A stretch of DNA of 64,000 nucleotides from Caminibacter pacificus (GTDB lineage Bacteria; Campylobacterota; Campylobacteria; Campylobacterales; Nautiliaceae), in assembly GCF_003752135.1 (NCBI RefSeq), contig NZ_RJVK01000005.1:95215-159214 (forward strand). Reading direction: 5' to 3'. The translations under genes and the position numbers were made by a program. Shown piece after piece: positions 44,078 to 54,253 of the stretch (the stretch's first letter is position 1; the number at the start of each line of letters is the position of its first letter). The notes under the pieces are model-generated. The model worked only from the letters and a program-made list of their open reading frames with translations, made no database searches and was not told where the DNA came from.

Positions 44078-46034
44078 TAAGAACAATAAAAATAATAACT
44101 TTTTCAATCAAAATCCGCTACTGCTATTTATAATTTTCGCAATTGTAATAATAGTAATTTTTAGAAGTATCTCTCCGACTGCGACGAATACGGTATTTAA
44201 CAATCAAACAAAACAGGTGATGACATATACCTATTCGGATATAAAACAACTTGCAAAAGAAGGCAAACTCGAATATGTGGCAATCGGTAAGAATATCGTA
44301 AGAGCCAAATTAAAAGACGGAGAAATAATTACGGTACAAAAAGTACCTAACGACCCGACGTTAGTCGAGACTCTTGATAAGTATAAAGTTCCGTACGGAG
44401 CAATTAACGACAATAATTGGCTTAGCGATTTGATTTTCGGATGGATTATTCCTATATTTATTTTCTTTGCCATTTGGATGTTTTTGGCAAGCAGAATGCA
44501 AAAAGGAATGGGCGGAGTTTTAGGTTTCGGTAGTGCTAAAGGGCTTATAAAAAGCGAAAAACCGAACGTAAAATTTGACGACGTTGCCGGTAACGAAGAA
44601 GCCAAAGAAGAGGTAAAAGAGATTGTCGATTTTCTAAAAAATCCGGACAGATATATAGAGCTCGGAGCGAAAATTCCAAAAGGTGTGCTTTTGGTAGGGC
44701 CTCCGGGGACGGGGAAAACATTGCTTGCAAAAGCCGTAGCCGGTGAAGCGGATGTGCCGTTTTTTGCGGTAAGCGGTAGTAGTTTTATCGAAATGTTCGT
44801 GGGTGTTGGTGCCGCAAGGGTTAGAGATTTGTTTAATCAGGCGAAAAAAGAAGCGCCGAGTATTATATTTATCGACGAAATCGACGCGATAGGAAAAAGC
44901 AGAGCCGCAGGCGGACCTATGGGCGGAAACGATGAAAGAGAACAAACTCTAAATCAGCTCTTAGCCGAAATGGACGGATTTGATTCTAACGAGCCGGTAA
45001 TCGTTTTAGCGGCGACAAACAGACCCGAAGTTTTAGACCCTGCACTTCTTAGACCGGGGAGATTTGATAGACAGGTGCTTGTAGATAAGCCGGATTTCAA
45101 AGGAAGAGTCGAGATTTTAAAAGTTCACGTTAAAAAAATAAAAGCCGGAAAAGACGTTGATTTGGAAGAAATTGCAAGAATGACGGCCGGACTTGCGGGT
45201 GCGGATTTGGCAAATATCGTAAACGAAGCGGCATTGCTTGCGGGTAGAAAAAACAAAAAAGAGGTTAATCAAGAAGATTTCGTAGAAGCTGTTGAGAGAC
45301 AAATCGCAGGACTTGAAAAAAGAAGTAGAAGATTAAACGACAAAGACAAAAAAATCGTAGCGTATCACGAAAGCGGACACGCCGTAATTGCGGAAGTGAC
45401 TCCGGAAGCAAGAAAAGTAAAAAAAGTTTCAATAGTTCCTCGTGGGCTTGCCGCGCTCGGATATACGCTTAATATGCCTGAAGAAGATAAGTACTTGATG
45501 CAAAAAAGAGAGCTTATCGCGGAAGTCGATACGCTTCTTGGAGGACGTGCGGCTGAGGAAGTGTTTATCGGTGAGATTTCTACGGGAGCCGGAAACGACC
45601 TTGAAAGAGCTACTGATATCGTAAGAGCAATGGTTAGTATGTACGGAATGACGGACGTTGCGGGGCTTATGGTTCTTGAAAAACAGACCAATAGATTTTT
45701 AGGAGGCTTTGCTCAGCAAAGAGAATATTCCGAAAAAACACAAGAAGAAGTCGATAAATTTATAAAAGAGTTTTTAGCTCAAAGATACGAGCATGTAAAA
45801 GAGACACTTAAAAAATACGCACCTGTAATCGAGGCTATGGTAAAAGAACTTTATGAAAAAGAAGTAATCGAAGGAAGTAGAGTTAGAGAGCTTATTAAAG
45901 CTTTTGAAGAGGGAAGACTCGAAGAGGAGACAAACTCTAAAAAAAGCGAAGAAAAAGATGAAAAAAATAGTGAGAATTCGGAAACAGATTCTCAAAAAGA
46001 GGAAAACAATGAAAAAGACGGAAATAATTCTTAA
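44070..46034 (+). CDS. ftsH: ATP-dependent membrane zinc protease FtsH
   Basis: This 654-residue AAA protease has membrane helices at about 16-34 and 121-140, Walker A GPPGTGKT (210-217), Walker [10 protein letters not shown], arginine finger LRPGRFDRQ, and the zinc site HESGH (433-437) with the third ligand Asp in [10 protein letters not shown]. The last 40 residues are a highly charged Glu/Lys/Asn tail. It degrades misfolded membrane and regulatory proteins. It overlaps psd by 26 bases. Confidence 0.97.
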   Translation: MDNKNNKNNNFFNQNPLLLFIIFAIVIIVIFRSISPTATNTVFNNQTKQVMTYTYSDIKQLAKEGKLEYVAIGKNIVRAKLKDGEIITVQKVPNDPTLVETLDKYKVPYGAINDNNWLSDLIFGWIIPIFIFFAIWMFLASRMQKGMGGVLGFGSAKGLIKSEKPNVKFDDVAGNEEAKEEVKEIVDFLKNPDRYIELGAKIPKGVLLVGPPGTGKTLLAKAVAGEADVPFFAVSGSSFIEMFVGVGAARVRDLFNQAKKEAPSIIFIDEIDAIGKSRAAGGPMGGNDEREQTLNQLLAEMDGFDSNEPVIVLAATNRPEVLDPALLRPGRFDRQVLVDKPDFKGRVEILKVHVKKIKAGKDVDLEEIARMTAGLAGADLANIVNEAALLAGRKNKKEVNQEDFVEAVERQIAGLEKRSRRLNDKDKKIVAYHESGHAVIAEVTPEARKVKKVSIVPRGLAALGYTLNMPEEDKYLMQKRELIAEVDTLLGGRAAEEVFIGEISTGAGNDLERATDIVRAMVSMYGMTDVAGLMVLEKQTNRFLGGFAQQREYSEKTQEEVDKFIKEFLAQRYEHVKETLKKYAPVIEAMVKELYEKEVIEGSRVRELIKAFEEGRLEEETNSKKSEEKDEKNSENSETDSQKEENNEKDGNNS

Positions 46035-46656
46035 AGAAGGGTATCCTTTTATATTAACGAGCGGCGCTTTATTTATATTGTCGTTACTTTTTGGTTTTTC
46101 GCTTTTTTGGCAGATTCTGTTTTTTGCTTTATTTGCGTTTTTTCTCTATTTCTTTAGAAATCCGGCAAGAATTCCGGAAGATGAAAGCCCCGGGGCTATA
46201 ATTTCTCCGAGTGACGGAACAATTATAGAAATAAGCGAAGCGATTTCGCCGATAACAAAAAAAGAGGCTATAAAAATATCGATAAGACTCTCTATTTTTG
46301 ACGTTCATATTCAACGTGCGCCTATTAGCGGCGAAATGAGTGCAAGAGAGTATATTCACGGAACGTTTTTATCGTTAAACAGCGAAAAAGCGAGTGAGCT
46401 AAACGAACAAAACAGAGTTTTGTTTCAAAATGAAGATACCCAAATCGTAGTAAATCAAATAGCAGGTTTTATCACAAGAAGAATCGTTATGTTTAGAGAT
46501 TTGGGACCTATAAAATTAGCAGAGAGATACGGAATGATAATGTTAGGCTCTCAAGTGGACGTTTATTTGCCGAAAAATACGATTGTTAAAGTTACTGAAT
46601 TTCAAAAAGTTTATGCAGGTGAGAGTTTGATAGGATATGTGTATGAAGAGAATTAA
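46009..46656 (+). CDS. psd: Phosphatidylserine decarboxylase, short form
   Basis: This 215-residue member of the short PSD group has two N-terminal membrane helices. The pyruvoyl-forming serine is in GSQVDVYLP near residue 180, where self-cleavage would occur. The start is ATG 46009 with GAGGAAAACA before it; a frame extension back to 45904 lies wholly inside ftsH and is Lys/Arg-rich, so not used. It is followed by pssA, whose product is its substrate maker. A second, longer psd is at 54250. Confidence 0.9.
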   Translation: MKKTEIILKEGYPFILTSGALFILSLLFGFSLFWQILFFALFAFFLYFFRNPARIPEDESPGAIISPSDGTIIEISEAISPITKKEAIKISIRLSIFDVHIQRAPISGEMSAREYIHGTFLSLNSEKASELNEQNRVLFQNEDTQIVVNQIAGFITRRIVMFRDLGPIKLAERYGMIMLGSQVDVYLPKNTIVKVTEFQKVYAGESLIGYVYEEN

Positions 46657-47353
46657 TTTAGCGTATCTTTTGCCGAATTTTTTTACGGCTCTTAGCGCTT
46701 TTTTCGGAGTGATGGCAATAATTGCTTCGTCACAGCAAAAGTTTGAAAAAGCTTTTATTTATATTGTTTTGAGTCTTATTGCCGACGGGCTTGACGGAAG
46801 AGTGGCGAGAATGACCAACACGACTTCCAAATTCGGAGTGGAGTTCGATTCTCTTGCGGATTTGGTGGCGTTCGGAGTAGCGCCTGCTATGATGCTCTTT
46901 TTTGCCGCAGGGCATGAGTTCGGTAGATTCGGAGCGCTTGTTAGCGGTCTTTATGTTGTTTTCGGGGCGATAAGACTTGCGAGGTTTAATGTTACGACAG
47001 GTGAGCTTGACCCGAGATATTTCATAGGGTTGCCTATTCCTACCGCGGCTGTAGTGCTGAGTAGCTGGATTATGCTCGATTTGAAATATGAGGGAGGTTT
47101 GAGCTTACTTCTTGAAATAGGAGCGCTGTTTTTGGCGTTTTTGATGGTGAGTAATTTCAGATATCCGAGTTTTAAAAAGATAGATTTCAATAAAAGCGTA
47201 GCTTTGAAAGTGCTTGTAGGTATTATTTTGGTCGCTTCTTTGATATACTTATTTCCGATTGAAGCGATAGCGGGAATACTTACGATTTATACGTTTTACG
47301 GGTTTGTGCGAGGAATTTTGAACTATAGTAAAGCAATAAAGAAAAGTAATTAA
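46643..47353 (+). CDS. pssA: CDP-diacylglycerol-serine O-phosphatidyltransferase
   Basis: PssA makes phosphatidylserine from CDP-diacylglycerol. The 236-residue membrane protein has the CDP-alcohol phosphotransferase motif DGLDGRVAR..FGVEFDSLAD with all aspartates. Start ATG 46643 is preferred over the ATG six bases earlier for better spacing from AGGA. It overlaps psd by 14 bases and ends the cheY-prmA-ftsH-psd-pssA run. Confidence 0.94.
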   Translation: MKRINLAYLLPNFFTALSAFFGVMAIIASSQQKFEKAFIYIVLSLIADGLDGRVARMTNTTSKFGVEFDSLADLVAFGVAPAMMLFFAAGHEFGRFGALVSGLYVVFGAIRLARFNVTTGELDPRYFIGLPIPTAAVVLSSWIMLDLKYEGGLSLLLEIGALFLAFLMVSNFRYPSFKKIDFNKSVALKVLVGIILVASLIYLFPIEAIAGILTIYTFYGFVRGILNYSKAIKKSN

Positions 47354-47366
47354 TAATTTTTTTCCA

Positions 47367-47395
47367 TTGACAATCATTTATGATTGCAGTATAAT
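47367..47395 (+). promoter_or_regulatory. Consensus promoter of leuA with palindrome in the spacer
   Basis: TTGACA (47367-47372) and TATAAT (47390-47395) are both perfect consensus and spaced by 17 bases, 30 bases before the leuA ATG. CAATCA (47371-47376) and TGATTG (47381-47386) form an inverted repeat covering most of the spacer, a likely binding site for a repressor or activator. Confidence 0.85.
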
Positions 47396-47424
47396 TATAA
47401 AAAAATAGCCAAAAAGGAATTTTT

Positions 47425-48978
47425 ATGGAAATGGTAAAGATATTTGACACCACTTTAAGAGACGGAGAGCAAAGTCCCGGTGCAAGTATGACGATTGAAG
47501 AGAAGATAAAAGTGGCAAAACAACTTGAAAAATTGAGAGTTGATATTATCGAAGCCGGTTTTGCCGCTGCGAGTCCGGGGGATTTCGAAGCGATACACAA
47601 TATCGCAAAAGAAGTTCAAACATCGACTATCTGTTCGCTTGCAAGAGCGGTCGAAAAGGATATAAAAGCGGCAGGTGAGGCTATTGCACCCGCACCTCTA
47701 AAAAGAATACATACATTTATAGCGACAAGTCCTATTCATATGGAATATAAACTTAAAATGACTCCCGATGAAGTTATTAAAAGAGCGGTTGATGCCGTAA
47801 AATACGCTAAAACATTTGTCGATGATGTCGAGTTTTCTTGTGAGGATGCGGGAAGAAGCGAAATGAGCTTTTTAAAAGAGATTATAAGTGCCGTAATAGA
47901 AGCGGGGGCAAAAACTATCAATATCCCGGATACGGTCGGATATAGATTTCCTACCGAAATGGGAGCTATGATAAAAGAACTTGTCGATTACTTCCCAAAA
48001 GACGTGATTTTTAGCGTGCATTGTCATAACGACTTGGGACTTGCAACAGCTAACTCTTTATATAGCGTACTAAACGGCGCAAGACAAGTGGAATGTACTA
48101 TAAACGGACTTGGTGAAAGAGCAGGAAACGCCGCACTTGAAGAGATTGTAATGGCTATAAAAGTTAGACGCGATTTGTTTGAAGGAATCGATACGAGAAT
48201 CAATACAAAAGAGATTTATCCGACAAGCAGACTTGTTGCGAGCGTAACGGGAATAGAGCCGCAACCGAATAAAGCGATTGTGGGTAGAAACGCTTTTGCT
48301 CATGAAAGCGGAATTCATCAAGACGGAGTGTTAAAACATAAAGAAACTTATGAAATTATGAGTGCGGAAGATATCGGGCTTGATGTGAAAGATACTATTG
48401 TTCTTGGAAAACACAGCGGACGCCATGCGTTGAAGAAAAAACTCGAGCAATTAGGATTTACCGATATCAGCGAAGAAGAATTGAACGAAATTTTTATGAA
48501 GTTTAAAAAACTTGCTGATAAGAAAAAAGAGATTTACGACGAAGATATTTTGGCTATTATCAACGAAGCAAGCGACAAAACGCCGAAAGTTTACGAACTT
48601 ATATCTTTGCAACTTAGCGATTGTAGCGACGGAATGCCGAGTGCTGCTGCAAAAATTAAATTCGAAGACAAAATTTATGTAGATGCGGCAATCGGCGAGG
48701 GAACAATTGACGCGGTATTTAAAGTAATAGATAGAATCAGCGGAATAAACGGAAGACTTATGGATTATAAAGTCGAGGCGGTTACCGAAGGAAAAGACGC
48801 TCTTGCAAAAGTAATGGTAAAAGTGATTTTCGATGAGAATAAACCGGCTGTTATGGGGCACGGATTAAGTATCGATACTATGCTTGCAAGCGCAAAAGCC
48901 TATATTAACGCTCTAAACAACTACATCCACATGAAAGACCTTCTAAGCAAAAAAATCAGCTACAAAGACTCAATCTGA
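47425..48978 (+). CDS. leuA: 2-isopropylmalate synthase
   Basis: LeuA condenses acetyl-CoA with 2-oxoisovalerate, starting leucine synthesis. The 517-residue protein has [29 protein letters not shown] and [11 protein letters not shown], and the C-terminal leucine-binding regulatory domain (from about residue 390), so feedback inhibition by leucine is expected. It has its own strong promoter. A related re-citrate synthase or homocitrate synthase is excluded by the LeuA-type C-terminus. Confidence 0.95.
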   Translation: MEMVKIFDTTLRDGEQSPGASMTIEEKIKVAKQLEKLRVDIIEAGFAAASPGDFEAIHNIAKEVQTSTICSLARAVEKDIKAAGEAIAPAPLKRIHTFIATSPIHMEYKLKMTPDEVIKRAVDAVKYAKTFVDDVEFSCEDAGRSEMSFLKEIISAVIEAGAKTINIPDTVGYRFPTEMGAMIKELVDYFPKDVIFSVHCHNDLGLATANSLYSVLNGARQVECTINGLGERAGNAALEEIVMAIKVRRDLFEGIDTRINTKEIYPTSRLVASVTGIEPQPNKAIVGRNAFAHESGIHQDGVLKHKETYEIMSAEDIGLDVKDTIVLGKHSGRHALKKKLEQLGFTDISEEELNEIFMKFKKLADKKKEIYDEDILAIINEASDKTPKVYELISLQLSDCSDGMPSAAAKIKFEDKIYVDAAIGEGTIDAVFKVIDRISGINGRLMDYKVEAVTEGKDALAKVMVKVIFDENKPAVMGHGLSIDTMLASAKAYINALNNYIHMKDLLSKKISYKDSI

Positions 48979-48984
48979 GTCTTT
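48964..48984 (+). terminator. Hairpin overlapping the leuA stop
   Basis: AAAGACTC (48964-48971) pairs perfectly with GAGTCTTT (48977-48984) across a 5-base loop that includes part of the stop codon TGA. The T-tract after it is short (CTTATTT), so termination may be partial. A TATAAT at 48994-48999 then starts the der leader. Confidence 0.55.
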
Positions 48985-49023
48985 CTTATTTGATATAATT
49001 TAATTAAAAAAAAGAGGATATTA

Positions 49024-50412
49024 ATGTTAAAAATAGCAATACTTGGTAAGCCGAACGTTGGAAAGAGCAGTTTTTTCAACAGAGTGCTTAGACAAAGAGA
49101 CGCGATAGTCAGCGAAAAAGCAGGTACTACTCGCGATATAAAAAAGAGAATAGTCTCCCTTGATGACGAACTTGAGGATATTATTTTACTTGATACGGGA
49201 GGGCTTGAAGAGAGAGACGAACTTTTTGAAAAAGTAAAACAAAAAGCTCTTGATGTTGCTAAGAAAGCCGATTTGATTCTTTATATGGTGGATGCCAAAA
49301 CTATCCCCGATGAAAAAGAGATAGAATACGTAAGAACTCTTCAAAGATTAAATAAACCTATGATTTTGGTTGTTAATAAAGTAGACAACGACAAATTAAT
49401 GGAAAACGTCTATAATTTTTACGAACTCGGAATAGAAGAAGTTTATCCGATATCGATAGCTCACAATAGAGGAGTCGGGAAATTAATTGAAAGAATCAAA
49501 GATTATATTCCTAAAAAACCGAGAGTTATCCAAGAAGCTACCTCTATTGAAGAAGATATTCCTCTTGAAGAGCTTTTTAGCGAAGAAGACCAAAACGAAG
49601 ATTTGGAAACTCTAAAAGAGATTAAAGTTGCGATAGTCGGTCGTGTAAATGTCGGGAAAAGCTCTTTACTTAACGCTCTTGTTGGAGAAGAAAGAGCGAT
49701 AGTTAGTGATGTTGACGGAACGACTATCGACCCGATTGACGAGAGTATTTGGTTTGATGGCTATAATATCACTTTTATCGATACGGCCGGAATTAGAAGA
49801 AGAGGAAAAATAAAAGATATAGAAAAATACGCTCTTATGAGAACAGAAAAAGTCCTAAAAGAAGCGGATGTCGCTATTTTGGTGCTTGATAGTAAAGAAG
49901 GAATAGTCGAGCTTGACGAAAAAATCGGTGGTCTTATCCAAAAACACAAAAACGCCGTAATAATCGTCGCAAATAAATGGGATGAAGCCAAAATGGATTA
50001 TAAAAAATTCGAAACCGAAGTAAGAGATAGATTCAAATTCCTTTATTACGCTCCGTTTATGGTAGTGAGTGCCAAAACGAAAAGGAATCTTGATAAATTA
50101 AAAGAAAAAATTATTTACGTATATGGCAACTATACAAAAAGAGTACCTACCTCAAAACTTAACGAATGGATAAAAGAAGCGACTCAAAGACACCATCTAC
50201 CTACCGATATCAGAGGAAGAGAAATCAAAATTTACTATGCAACGCAATTCGGTATTAAACCTCCGACTATTGCGCTTGTGATGAATAAACCGAAACTTCA
50301 CTTCTCATATGAGAGATATTTGATTAACTTTATTCGTTCAAAAGAAGATTTTACGGGAACGCCTATCGTTCTTATACCAAGAGAGAAAGGAAGCAAGAAT
50401 GAAAAAGATTAG
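49024..50412 (+). CDS. der: Ribosome-assembly GTPase Der (EngA)
   Basis: Der is a double GTPase for 50S assembly. The 462-residue protein has two G domains, each with a P-loop (GKPNVGKS at about residue 7, GRVNVGKS at about 205), DTGG/DTAG and NKVD/NKWD motifs, and a KH-like C-terminal domain. It overlaps the following outer-membrane gene by 14 bases. Confidence 0.97.
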   Translation: MLKIAILGKPNVGKSSFFNRVLRQRDAIVSEKAGTTRDIKKRIVSLDDELEDIILLDTGGLEERDELFEKVKQKALDVAKKADLILYMVDAKTIPDEKEIEYVRTLQRLNKPMILVVNKVDNDKLMENVYNFYELGIEEVYPISIAHNRGVGKLIERIKDYIPKKPRVIQEATSIEEDIPLEELFSEEDQNEDLETLKEIKVAIVGRVNVGKSSLLNALVGEERAIVSDVDGTTIDPIDESIWFDGYNITFIDTAGIRRRGKIKDIEKYALMRTEKVLKEADVAILVLDSKEGIVELDEKIGGLIQKHKNAVIIVANKWDEAKMDYKKFETEVRDRFKFLYYAPFMVVSAKTKRNLDKLKEKIIYVYGNYTKRVPTSKLNEWIKEATQRHHLPTDIRGREIKIYYATQFGIKPPTIALVMNKPKLHFSYERYLINFIRSKEDFTGTPIVLIPREKGSKNEKD

Positions 50413-51199
50413 TATAGCGGCACTACTAATAACGGGAATTGCAAGTTTTGCGAGTGCCGATTTATTTAGTGTGAGTGCAGGTGCTGGGTATGAACAGCAA
50501 AAAATTAGCGGTTATGCGAAAAACGGAGATACTATCAACTACTTCGGTAGTGTGAGTAGTTATGGAGGAACTGTCGGATATTTAGGTTTGAAAGATGAAA
50601 ATAATCCGTATGTGTGGGTAAAACTTATTCATCCGATTCCTCTACTTCCTAATATTAAATTACAATATACGAGATACGATTCAACAGGTCATAGTAACTA
50701 TATCGCTGGTAACGTAAAAATCGGAAAAGTTTATATTAACGGAGCTATAATCAACGCTGACACTTCTCAAAAAATCAACTCTTACGATGTAACTTTATTT
50801 TACGAATTCAAACCGGTTTTTGCGGATTTTGAATTTGGTGCGGGTGTTGATATATGGCAAGGACATACGAAAATTTACGGAACCGAACAAAATACCGGTG
50901 TGACGAAATATTGGGTGGATAACGATTGGACGGTAATATTGCCTTATGTTTACGGAAACGTAGAAACAATGCAATTTTTCGGATTTTCGGCACTCGGTTA
51001 TGTAAAATGGGCGAAAGCCGGAGATAATCACCATTATGAATATTTAGGAGCTCTTAAATATACGATTGACGTACCGGGTCCTATCAATCCTTTTGTAAAA
51101 TTAGGATATAAATACAAAGAAGTATACGGAACTGACGGAGATACTACTACAAAACTTCAATATAAAGGTGCTTTTTTAGAGCTTGGCGCTAAATTTTAA
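50399..51199 (+). CDS. TIGR04219-family outer-membrane beta-barrel protein, copy 1
   Basis: This 266-residue protein has a signal peptide (residues 1-20, ending FASA) and many alternating strands: VSAGAGYEQQ, KLIHPIPLLPNIKLQYTRYD, and a final GAFLELGAKF with C-terminal Phe as in outer-membrane barrels. TIGR04219 proteins have no assigned role. It starts inside the end of der and has a diverged tandem copy 68 bases downstream. Confidence 0.88.
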   Translation: MKKISIAALLITGIASFASADLFSVSAGAGYEQQKISGYAKNGDTINYFGSVSSYGGTVGYLGLKDENNPYVWVKLIHPIPLLPNIKLQYTRYDSTGHSNYIAGNVKIGKVYINGAIINADTSQKINSYDVTLFYEFKPVFADFEFGAGVDIWQGHTKIYGTEQNTGVTKYWVDNDWTVILPYVYGNVETMQFFGFSALGYVKWAKAGDNHHYEYLGALKYTIDVPGPINPFVKLGYKYKEVYGTDGDTTTKLQYKGAFLELGAKF

Positions 51200-51267
51200 T
51201 TTATTTTTTTACTTAACTTATATACCTCTTTACCGATATAAAAATAAAACCGGTAAAGGGGTATAAA

Positions 51268-52062
51268 ATGAAAAGATTATTTTTGGCTGTTTTTTTAACT
51301 GCCGGAATGTTAAAAGCTGATTTTTTTAATATCAGCGGCGGATATGGTGTAGAACAACAGATTATAGGCGGATATGTAAAAGGTTCCAAAGGTAAAAACT
51401 ATTTTGGAAAAAAAAGCGTTGATTTTAATAACGATCCGTATACGGGATATTTCGGACTTAAAAACAAAACTCATCCTTACTTTTGGATTAAATTAACTCA
51501 CAAAATTCCTTTTGTTCCTAATTTTAAATTCAGATACATAAAATACGAAACTACCGGGCATAGTAATTATATTGCTTCAAATGTTACTGTGTTTGGGAAA
51601 GTTAGCATAAATACTATTTTGACCGATGCGGATACTTATATGTCGATTGATGCGTATGAAGGGACTGCTTTTTATTGTATAAATACACCTATAGGTAAGA
51701 GTGAATTAGGACTTGGGGCCGATTATTGGAGAGGTACTTTTAGGATATATGATAACGTAACGAAAGAGTACAAAATAAATTATACCGGTTCTTTGATTCT
51801 TCCTTATTTGTATGGAAGTATAAATACGGTAAAATTACATGGATTTTCTTTTGTAGGAATTGCAAAAGTGGCAAAAATCGGAGATAAACATCATTACGAC
51901 TTCTCCGGTGGAATAAAATATAGTATAAATTTAAAAAATATTATCGAACCTTTTGTTAAAATTGGGTATAAATACAAAGAAGCATATTATACGGATAGTA
52001 ACGATAACACCACAAAACTATCCTATAAAGGTGCATTTTTAGAAATAGGAGCGAAATTTTGA
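51268..52062 (+). CDS. TIGR04219-family outer-membrane beta-barrel protein, copy 2
   Basis: This is a 264-residue paralogue of the previous protein, with signal peptide MKRLFLAVFLTAGMLKA, the same GYGVEQQIIGGYVKG start, KLTHKIPFVPNFKFRYIKYE and the same KGAFLEIGAKF end. Conservation is strongest in the KFRY and final strands. An AAAGGGG site precedes the ATG. The end overlaps trpS by 4 bases. A recent tandem duplication is unlikely, as the copies differ at many positions. Confidence 0.88.
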   Translation: MKRLFLAVFLTAGMLKADFFNISGGYGVEQQIIGGYVKGSKGKNYFGKKSVDFNNDPYTGYFGLKNKTHPYFWIKLTHKIPFVPNFKFRYIKYETTGHSNYIASNVTVFGKVSINTILTDADTYMSIDAYEGTAFYCINTPIGKSELGLGADYWRGTFRIYDNVTKEYKINYTGSLILPYLYGSINTVKLHGFSFVGIAKVAKIGDKHHYDFSGGIKYSINLKNIIEPFVKIGYKYKEAYYTDSNDNTTKLSYKGAFLEIGAKF

Positions 52063-53027
52063 GAGTAGTAAGTGGAATGAGACCTACGGGTAAACTTCAT
52101 TTGGGGCATTTTATAGGTGTGCTTAAAAACTGGAAAGAGTTGCAAGAAAAATATGATTGCTTTTTTTTCGTAGCCGATTGGCATGCGTTAACGACTAAAT
52201 TTGATGAAAAAATAGATTTGAGACAAAATAGCGTCGAGCTTGTAAAAGAGTGGATAGCAAGTGGTATAGACCCGGAAAAAACGACGCTTTTTATCCAAAG
52301 CGAAATAAAAGAGCATGCGGAGCTTTATTTGATTTTTAATATGATTACACCTGTAAGTTGGCTTGAGAGAAATCCGACATATAAAGACGCTATGCAGCAA
52401 GAAGAGTATAAGAAAAAAAATAACGCCGGATTTTTGACATATCCTGTTTTACAAACAGCGGATATCGTACTTTATGATGCGGATTTGGTGCCTATCGGTG
52501 AAGACCAAAAACCTCATTTGGAACTTGCAAGGGATATCGTTAATAGATTCCATTATCTTTATAAAACCGAAATATTTAAAGAGCCTCAAGAGATGCTAAC
52601 TGAAGTACCGAGACTTCCGGGGCTTGACGGTAGAAAAATGAGTAAAAGCTTTAATAACGCTATTTATCTTGACGAAACTCCAGAAGAAATTTGGGCAAAA
52701 GTAAGAATGGCCAAAACAGACCCCGCAAGAATCAAAAAAACAGACCCTGGACATCCGGAAGTTTGTATAGTTTTTGAATATCATAAAGCCTTTTCATCTC
52801 CTGATGAGGTGGCTGAGATAGAGAGTGCTTGTAGAGCGGGAACTATCGGATGTGTGGAGTGTAAAAAAAGATGTGCGACAAATATAGAAAAAGTGGTCGC
52901 ACCGATAAGAGAAAAGAAAGCTCAGTTAAAAAACGATGAAATTTTAGATATAATAAATAACTCAAATAAAAAAGCAAGAGAGTTGGCAAAAGAAAAAATG
53001 AATCAAGTTAATAGAGTAATTTTTTAA
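52059..53027 (+). CDS. trpS: Tryptophanyl-tRNA synthetase
   Basis: This 322-residue class I synthetase has SGMRPTGKLHLGHFIG (HIGH-type motif, residues 5-20) and the KMSKS motif (about residue 195). The start is TTG 52059 with AGGAGCGAAATT, inside the upstream gene. Some cysteine residues (CVECKKRC, about 265-272) could bind metal. The family is firm. Confidence 0.96.
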   Translation: MRVVSGMRPTGKLHLGHFIGVLKNWKELQEKYDCFFFVADWHALTTKFDEKIDLRQNSVELVKEWIASGIDPEKTTLFIQSEIKEHAELYLIFNMITPVSWLERNPTYKDAMQQEEYKKKNNAGFLTYPVLQTADIVLYDADLVPIGEDQKPHLELARDIVNRFHYLYKTEIFKEPQEMLTEVPRLPGLDGRKMSKSFNNAIYLDETPEEIWAKVRMAKTDPARIKKTDPGHPEVCIVFEYHKAFSSPDEVAEIESACRAGTIGCVECKKRCATNIEKVVAPIREKKAQLKNDEILDIINNSNKKARELAKEKMNQVNRVIF

Positions 53028-53036
53028 AGGAGCGTA

Positions 53037-53270
53037 ATGAAGACTAAAAAAATGTTTTGTGCAGAGAGAGTTCAAAGACTTATGATGAGTATGTTTTTGT
53101 TGCTTATTTTAGCTCTTTTGGCAAAAGGGTATAGCGTAGCAGGATTGGTATTGTTGGCGTTTATGTCGATTATGTTGTTTATTCACTTTATTTTTGATTT
53201 TTGTCCTTCAACAGTTGTTTTGACAAAAATCTTCGGAAGTTGTTATTGCGAATGTAAGGATGAAGAATGA
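53037..53270 (+). CDS. DUF2892 (YgaP-like) small membrane protein
   Basis: This 77-residue protein has two hydrophobic helices and a DFCPSTVVLTKIFGSCYCEC end, typical of the YgaP-type inner-membrane domain family DUF2892. The cysteines near the C-terminus suggest redox or metal binding. It overlaps purM by 4 bases and follows trpS by 9 bases. Function unknown. Confidence 0.75.
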   Translation: MKTKKMFCAERVQRLMMSMFLLLILALLAKGYSVAGLVLLAFMSIMLFIHFIFDFCPSTVVLTKIFGSCYCECKDEE

Positions 53271-54253
53271 AAATAAGCTACAAAGACGCCGGTGTCGATA
53301 TTGATGCCGGAAATTCGTTGGTAGATAAAATTAAACCGGTAGTAAAAGAGACTTTTAACGAAAACGTAGTCGGTGGAATAGGAAGTTTCGCCGGAGCTTT
53401 CAGACTTCCTGCGGGATATAAAAAGCCGGTATTACTATCCGCGACAGACGGAGTGGGTACTAAACTGAAACTTGCAATCGATGCAAAAAAATATGATACA
53501 GTCGGAATCGATTTGGTTGCTATGTGTGTAAACGATTTGATTTGTAACTTCGGAGAACCTCTATTTTTCTTAGACTATTACGCAACGGGCAAACTTGACG
53601 TTGATGCGGCCGCTGATGTTATTAAAGGAATAGCTAAAGGGTGTAAACAAGCCGAGTGCGCTTTAATAGGCGGAGAAACGGCCGAAATGCCAGGTATGTA
53701 TAGTGAAAATGATTTTGACTTGGCAGGATTTGCTGTGGGAATCGCTGAAGAAGACGAACTTAATCCTAAAGTAAAAGAAGGTGATATTTTAGTCGCTCTT
53801 CCAAGCAGCGGAATTCATTCAAACGGATATTCGCTTGTAAGAAAGCTTTTCTTTGAAAAATTAAATATGAAATTCGATGACGAAATCGACGGTAAAAAAC
53901 TTATCGACATACTTTTAACTCCTACAAGAATTTACGTAAAAGATTTCAAACGTCTAAAACCTTATATTCACGCACTCGCACACATCACAGGCGGAGGAAT
54001 CGTAGAAAATTTACCAAGAGTATTGCCTGATGATTTGGAGGCTGTGGTATATAAAGATAAAATCAAAGTTCTTCCGATTTTCGAATTTATGAGTAAATAC
54101 GTTGATGAAGCGGAAATGTATAGAACGTTTAATATGGGAGTCGGATTGATTCTTGCGGTTGATGAAAAAGACGTTGATGAAGTGCTTAAAAACAGCGACG
54201 GTTATGTTATCGGTGAAATTCAAAAAGGCAAAAAAGGAGTAAAACTAAAATGA
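53267..54253 (+). CDS. purM: Phosphoribosylformylglycinamidine cyclo-ligase
   Basis: PurM makes AIR from FGAM in purine synthesis. The 328-residue protein has YKDAGVDIDAGN, LSATDGVGTKLKLA, VAMCVNDLICNFGEPLFFLDYY (partial), GGETAEMPGMY and the HITGGGIVENLPRVLP region. It overlaps the DUF2892 gene and psd by 4 bases each. Confidence 0.97.
   Translation: MKISYKDAGVDIDAGNSLVDKIKPVVKETFNENVVGGIGSFAGAFRLPAGYKKPVLLSATDGVGTKLKLAIDAKKYDTVGIDLVAMCVNDLICNFGEPLFFLDYYATGKLDVDAAADVIKGIAKGCKQAECALIGGETAEMPGMYSENDFDLAGFAVGIAEEDELNPKVKEGDILVALPSSGIHSNGYSLVRKLFFEKLNMKFDDEIDGKKLIDILLTPTRIYVKDFKRLKPYIHALAHITGGGIVENLPRVLPDDLEAVVYKDKIKVLPIFEFMSKYVDEAEMYRTFNMGVGLILAVDEKDVDEVLKNSDGYVIGEIQKGKKGVKLK

Noticed and set aside
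45904..46008. Upstream extension of the short psd inside ftsH
   Set aside because: The extension is an out-of-frame reading of the charged ftsH tail; a proper ribosome site lies before 46009.
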